From: JAGVPT01 sp963717445
GTDB lineage: Bacteria > Bacteroidota > Ignavibacteria > UBA10030 > UBA8401
Length of the DNA: 64,000 nucleotides
Assembly (NCBI GenBank): GCA_963717445.1
Contig: OY970334.1
Location: 2,790,001-2,854,000 of the forward strand
Reading direction: 5' to 3'
In this document: positions 60,337-64,000 of the stretch, piece after piece
How positions within the stretch are numbered: the stretch's first letter is position 1
How the letters are laid out: each line of letters begins with the position of its first letter
Program-made: the position numbers and the translations under genes
The notes under the pieces: model-generated
Told to the model about the DNA's origin: nothing
What the model saw: only the letters and a program-made list of their open reading frames with translations
The model's database searches: none

Positions 60337-61170
60337 GGCGCTAAAGCCGACCTTCATATGCACACAATTTGTTCTGACGGTGCACTCTCTCCCTACGAGC
60401 TTATCAAAAAAGCAAAGGCACAGGGGCTCTCCGTGGTCAGTATTACGGACCACGATAGCGTTGCTGCAATTCCCGATGCGCTCGAGGTTGGAAAAGAAAT
60501 TGGCGTCGAAGTCATCGCCGGAGTCGAATTAAGCGCGAACTTTGAAGACAAAGAAGTTCATATCCTCGGCTACTTTGTCGATTACAAGAGCCAGCGGCTG
60601 CTCGATTACCTTACTTTTTTTCGGCATGAAAGAATCAAGCGAGCGGAACGGATTGTTGCAAAGCTCAATAACCTCCAGGTACCGTTAAAGATTGAAGCGG
60701 TAATGGAACACGCCGGGACGGGCTCAGTCGGCCGGCCTCATATCGCGGCGGCCATGGTGGACGAAGGCATTACAAAAACGTACCAGGAATCATTCGACAG
60801 ATACATCGGCAATGGCGGTCCGGCCTATGAAAAGAAATTTCAATTTTCCCCCTCCGAAGCTGTGCAACTTATTGCGTCGTCCGGGGGACTTTCTTTTCTT
60901 GCTCATCCTGGCCGCTATACTACCGACCTCATGCTGCAACACCTTATCAAAGCGGGGATTGATGGAATCGAAGTCATTCACCCGTCGCATACTCAAGAAC
61001 ATATTGCCCATTACCGCGGTGTGACGGGCGAATATTATTTGCTCGAAAGCGGCGGTTCGGATTTCCATGGCGGTAAAAAGAACGACAACGCATCTCTCGG
61101 CTCATTTTTTGTCGATGAAAACACCGTCGATACGATGAGGCGCCGTCTGTTTTTGAGGCGGTCGTCGTGA
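60337..61170 (+). CDS. PHP-domain phosphoesterase
   Basis: 277 residues from MGAKADLHMHTICSDG. PHP metal motifs: DLHMHTICSDG, SITDHDSV, AGVELSAN, GRPHIAAAM, FLAHPGRY and GSDFHGGK. This layout matches bacterial PHP proteins that act as 3',5'-nucleoside bisphosphate phosphatases or 5'-to-3' exonucleases on short RNA (YciV/RNase AM type). A TTG further upstream is possible but less likely. Confidence 0.85.
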   Translation, partial: GAKADLHMHTICSDGALSPYELIKKAKAQGLSVVSITDHDSVAAIPDALEVGKEIGVEVIAGVELSANFEDKEVHILGYFVDYKSQRLLDYLTFFRHERIKRAERIVAKLNNLQVPLKIEAVMEHAGTGSVGRPHIAAAMVDEGITKTYQESFDRYIGNGGPAYEKKFQFSPSEAVQLIASSGGLSFLAHPGRYTTDLMLQHLIKAGIDGIEVIHPSHTQEHIAHYRGVTGEYYLLESGGSDFHGGKKNDNASLGSFFVDENTVDTMRRRLFLRRSS

Positions 61171-61197
61171 CTATGTTTCACAGTGCAGGTGACTACT

Positions 61198-61686
61198 ATG
61201 CCCCGGGTTTTTGAAGGCGGCGTTTCAGGAGAGGGAAAAAAGTTTGCAATCGTTGTAAGTCAGTTCAATCAGACTATCACCAAACGGCTGCTCGACGGTG
61301 CCGTTGATTGTTTTCAGCAACACGGTTCGAACATCGAGCGGGATATCGACGTTTTTTACTGCCCGGGTGCATTTGAAATTCCGGAAGTTGCCGCGAAAAT
61401 TACGATCAACAATGCTTACGATGCGGTTGTCTGTCTCGGGGCCATCGTGAGGGGCGAAACACCACACTTCGATTACATTGCCCGTGAATGTGCCCGGGGA
61501 GTGGGTACGGTCGCACGCGAAAGAAATATCCCGCTGCTGTTTGGTGTGTTGACTACTGATACGTTTGACCAGGCAATGGAAAGGGCTGGGGGCTCTGTCG
61601 GCAACAAGGGATGGGATGCGGCGCTAGCCGCTCTCACAATGGCCAATTTATACACACAACTTAACAACAAGTCGAAGAGGAACTAA
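61198..61686 (+). CDS. ribH: 6,7-dimethyl-8-ribityllumazine synthase
   Basis: 162 residues from MPRVFEGGVSG with AGGTGA upstream. Penultimate enzyme of riboflavin synthesis, joining 5-amino-6-ribitylamino-uracil with the four-carbon 3,4-dihydroxy-2-butanone phosphate. Signatures: VVSQFNQTITKRLLDGA, PGAFEIPEVAAKI, CLGAIVRGETPHFDYIARECARG and PLLFGVLTTDTFDQAMERAGG. A 60-mer capsid is usual. It starts 28 bases after the PHP gene. Confidence 0.93.
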   Translation: MPRVFEGGVSGEGKKFAIVVSQFNQTITKRLLDGAVDCFQQHGSNIERDIDVFYCPGAFEIPEVAAKITINNAYDAVVCLGAIVRGETPHFDYIARECARGVGTVARERNIPLLFGVLTTDTFDQAMERAGGSVGNKGWDAALAALTMANLYTQLNNKSKRN

Positions 61687-61759
61687 GCAGGTACATGTTG
61701 CTACCGGATACATCCGAGCTTAATCGTTTTTCATCGATGCGAAGGAAAAGGAGTTGTGT

Positions 61760-64000
61760 ATGAAAAAGCATTGTCGTACATGGTTGTCGGTGGTGTGTGG
61801 TGGAATCGTTGCCGTTTCCGCGGTCGCAAGCGCTGAAATTGGTGATTGGAAAAATTATACCGATATGAGCAATGTTGTTGGACTCGTGGGCGCCCGGAAT
61901 GCAGTATGGGTTGGAACAAGCGGGGGTATACTTCGCTTCACTCCCGCGGATTCCACTTTCCAAAAATTTACAAATTCTGAAGGACTTACCGGCAACGATG
62001 TTTCCGCGATCGGATTGGACTCGTATGGCTCGGTATGGATAGGTGAAATGTCCGGTGCGATAGATGTGTATTCTCCGTCCGCAAATTCCTGGAAATATAT
62101 CACCGACATCACCCTTTCCCTGCAAACTCAAAAGATGATCAATGCTTTCAATGCAAACGGTGATTCGATGTATATCGCAACGGCATTTGGAGTCAGCGTT
62201 TTTTCAATATCAAAATTTGAATTCAGCGACACGTACGGGAACTTTGGAGCATTCTCGCACCCCAATGTTACCTGTATGACAATTCTCAACGGAACACTCT
62301 ATGTAGGGACTTCAAGCGGTATGGCTATTTCGAAACCCGGTGTGTTGAACCTGGCTGATCCTGAATCATGGAATTCATACACCATCCCTTCGGCAGTAAC
62401 TGCCGTTACCGTATTTCAAGGAAATGTGTATGCAGGCTCTAACTCTGGTGTTTACGTATATCAAAATGGTTCATGGCAGCCTCTTCCCGGGATGCGACAA
62501 CCGGTCACAGCCTTGGTGAGCATTGATTCAGTGCTTTACGTTGCCGGTCAGAACAACATCTATACACTCTCTTCTGCCAACACAATATTGCCATACGGAG
62601 AGGCAGCTCCGGCGACAATTACCTGCGCTGCCAGTGATTCATCAAAACGATTGTTCATCGGATTGCAGGAAGCAGGCATCGGTATTTTGAATACCGGAAC
62701 TTCTCAGTGGGCTCAGCTTATTGCCAATGGTCCAGCATCCAGCATTTTCTTTTCCGTTGAGGTTGATGAAAACGGAACCGTGTGGGCTGCATCGTCTGGA
62801 CCGGGAGGTAAGAATGGAACAGGTTTTTATTCCTATGATGGCACTCGTTGGAAAAACTATAATATGGCTACGACGCCACAGTTAAAAACTAATGAATTTT
62901 TTAACGTTGCCATTGGGCCAAATAATTCCAAATGGATTGGCGCTTGGGGAGGTCCGGGGGGTGTGGGGGGTGGAGTTGCTGTTGTAAATAGTGCAGGTAA
63001 CATCGTACGCGTTTTCGATAATAGCGACCCCGGTTTTGTTGGGACGGACCCTGTCACTTACGTAGTCACAGGAAATTCTGCATACGACGCAGCGGGAAAT
63101 GTGTGGGTGCCGAACTTTGGTTCCCTAAACGGATATATCCTTTGGGAAATGAAGCCAGATTCATCATGGGAATCAATCCGGTCACCGGCGAGCAGTTCTT
63201 ATAACCAAGTTCTGGGTGTCACAATTGACCGCAATGGGACGAAATGGTTTGTCAATACCATGCCCGGATTTATATCCACCATCATTCCTCACTGTGTGTA
63301 CTATAACGAAACAGGTGCAGTGTCCGGATTGGCCAATGACAATTGGGGAGAGGTGACATTAGCTGACGGCTTAGCAAGCACAAAAGTGACTTGTGTTGCA
63401 GAGGATAAGGAGGGAAGCTTATGGCTCGGTTCAGATCTGGGCGTCACAATAATCGGAGACCCCGCCGATCCCACTTCACAGATTAGCATTGTGTACCTGG
63501 GAGCTGTGTTTGGCCAATTCATTAACACCATTGCGGTTGACCCGCTGAACAATAAATGGGTTGCGATGCAAACGGGCGTTATTGTTTTATCCCCCGACGG
63601 GACATCGTTGATTGCGCAATACAATACCGCAAATACAAACGGTAAACTTGTCGATAATAATGTTTTCTCGATCGCCTTTGACGAGAAGCGGGGGATAGCG
63701 TACTTTGGGACAGGAAAAGGATTATCGAGTCTTGAAATTCCAACGATCGGTACGGTGGAAAAGATGTCGACCATTCAAGTTGGACCGAATCCCTTTATTA
63801 TCCCCGATCACCCTTCGGTCGCCATCATGGGTCTTGCCGATAACACGACGATAAAAATTCTCAACGTGACCGGAGCGCTCGTCAAAGAATTTGCCGCACA
63901 AGGTGGAGGGAGGGCTTTTTGGGACGGTACTGATTCACGCGGCAATAGTGTGGGGAGCGGTGTGTACATCATCGTTGCTTATGCTGACAACGGAAATCAG
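61760..64000 (+). CDS. PorZ-like T9SS protein with two-component-type propeller (cut by window end)
   Basis: At least 747 residues; the frame runs open to the end of the window. AAAGGAG lies seven bases before the ATG. Signal peptide: MKKHCRTWLSVVCGGIVAVSAVASA. The body consists of regulator-propeller repeats (GDWKNYTDMSNVVGLVGARNAVWVGTSGGILRF, SVWIGEMSGAIDVYS, NTWKYI). The last visible segment (VGPNPFIIPDHPSVAIMG...TIKILNVTGALVKEF...GSGVYIIVAYADNG) is a T9SS-type C-terminal domain. PorZ-like proteins are part of the attachment complex of the system, so it may serve the cargo proteins found upstream. Confidence 0.75.
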   Translation, partial: MKKHCRTWLSVVCGGIVAVSAVASAEIGDWKNYTDMSNVVGLVGARNAVWVGTSGGILRFTPADSTFQKFTNSEGLTGNDVSAIGLDSYGSVWIGEMSGAIDVYSPSANSWKYITDITLSLQTQKMINAFNANGDSMYIATAFGVSVFSISKFEFSDTYGNFGAFSHPNVTCMTILNGTLYVGTSSGMAISKPGVLNLADPESWNSYTIPSAVTAVTVFQGNVYAGSNSGVYVYQNGSWQPLPGMRQPVTALVSIDSVLYVAGQNNIYTLSSANTILPYGEAAPATITCAASDSSKRLFIGLQEAGIGILNTGTSQWAQLIANGPASSIFFSVEVDENGTVWAASSGPGGKNGTGFYSYDGTRWKNYNMATTPQLKTNEFFNVAIGPNNSKWIGAWGGPGGVGGGVAVVNSAGNIVRVFDNSDPGFVGTDPVTYVVTGNSAYDAAGNVWVPNFGSLNGYILWEMKPDSSWESIRSPASSSYNQVLGVTIDRNGTKWFVNTMPGFISTIIPHCVYYNETGAVSGLANDNWGEVTLADGLASTKVTCVAEDKEGSLWLGSDLGVTIIGDPADPTSQISIVYLGAVFGQFINTIAVDPLNNKWVAMQTGVIVLSPDGTSLIAQYNTANTNGKLVDNNVFSIAFDEKRGIAYFGTGKGLSSLEIPTIGTVEKMSTIQVGPNPFIIPDHPSVAIMGLADNTTIKILNVTGALVKEFAAQGGGRAFWDGTDSRGNSVGSGVYIIVAYADNGNQ

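Overview
The window looks like a chromosomal segment from a member of the Bacteroidota/Chlorobiota group, most likely Ignavibacteria-like. Six secreted proteins end in a typical type IX secretion (T9SS) sorting domain (NYPDPFNPSTT...KKMLLLK). A seventh has a divergent end, and the window closes inside a PorZ-like T9SS protein. Several promoters have the TTG-N20-TAnnTTTG form known from Bacteroidota. The taxonomic call is inference from gene content.

Positions 1-39 kb form an accessory-rich region, mostly on the minus strand. It carries large T9SS cargo proteins (FG-GAP/LamG/Fn3 protein, delta-60-like propeller, subtilisin-like protease, BNR/PQQ protein and others), separated by small housekeeping or orphan genes (methyltransferases, peroxiredoxin, DsbA/FrnE, DedA, TPR protein, lipoproteins). 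These units are built from repeated parts: a TTGA(C/T)-N17-TACATT promoter, a structured 5' leader ending in a hairpin plus T-run that looks like an attenuator, the secreted gene, and a terminator. Decayed copies of one small gene family (ending EDARAIGLSLFIART) lie just upstream of such promoters. An operon at 30.1-31.6 kb with the same leader encodes a multi-span membrane protein and an exported protein with the N-terminal signature of proteasome beta-type Ntn hydrolases.

Positions 39-47 kb hold a CBM9/DUF5916 outer-membrane-type protein, a GroES-like protein, a large hybrid histidine kinase, a 672-bp transposon-like element with 18-bp inverted ends and an 8-bp target duplication, and a tRNA-Pro(TGG) gene preceded by a tandem array of tRNA 5' halves. 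Positions 47-52 kb hold an ArsR-SRPBCC-DoxX-VOC operon followed by a YdeI-like gene, then XdhC and a GNAT acetyltransferase.

Positions 52-64 kb are a denser, plus-strand, housekeeping region: type 2 IPP isomerase and a polyprenyl diphosphate synthase (isoprenoids), HPr and enzyme I of the phosphotransferase system, bifunctional phosphoglucose/phosphomannose isomerase, a broken GT39-like gene with a duplicated tail, a Crp/Fnr regulator, a PHP phosphoesterase, lumazine synthase (riboflavin) and the start of a PorZ-like protein.

Short repeats are abundant: a 213-bp element with TA target duplication in four copies (one with its empty site preserved next door), REP-like palindromes in three copies, and several other palindromic families. 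No CRISPR array, rRNA, intact transposase or phage structural gene was seen.
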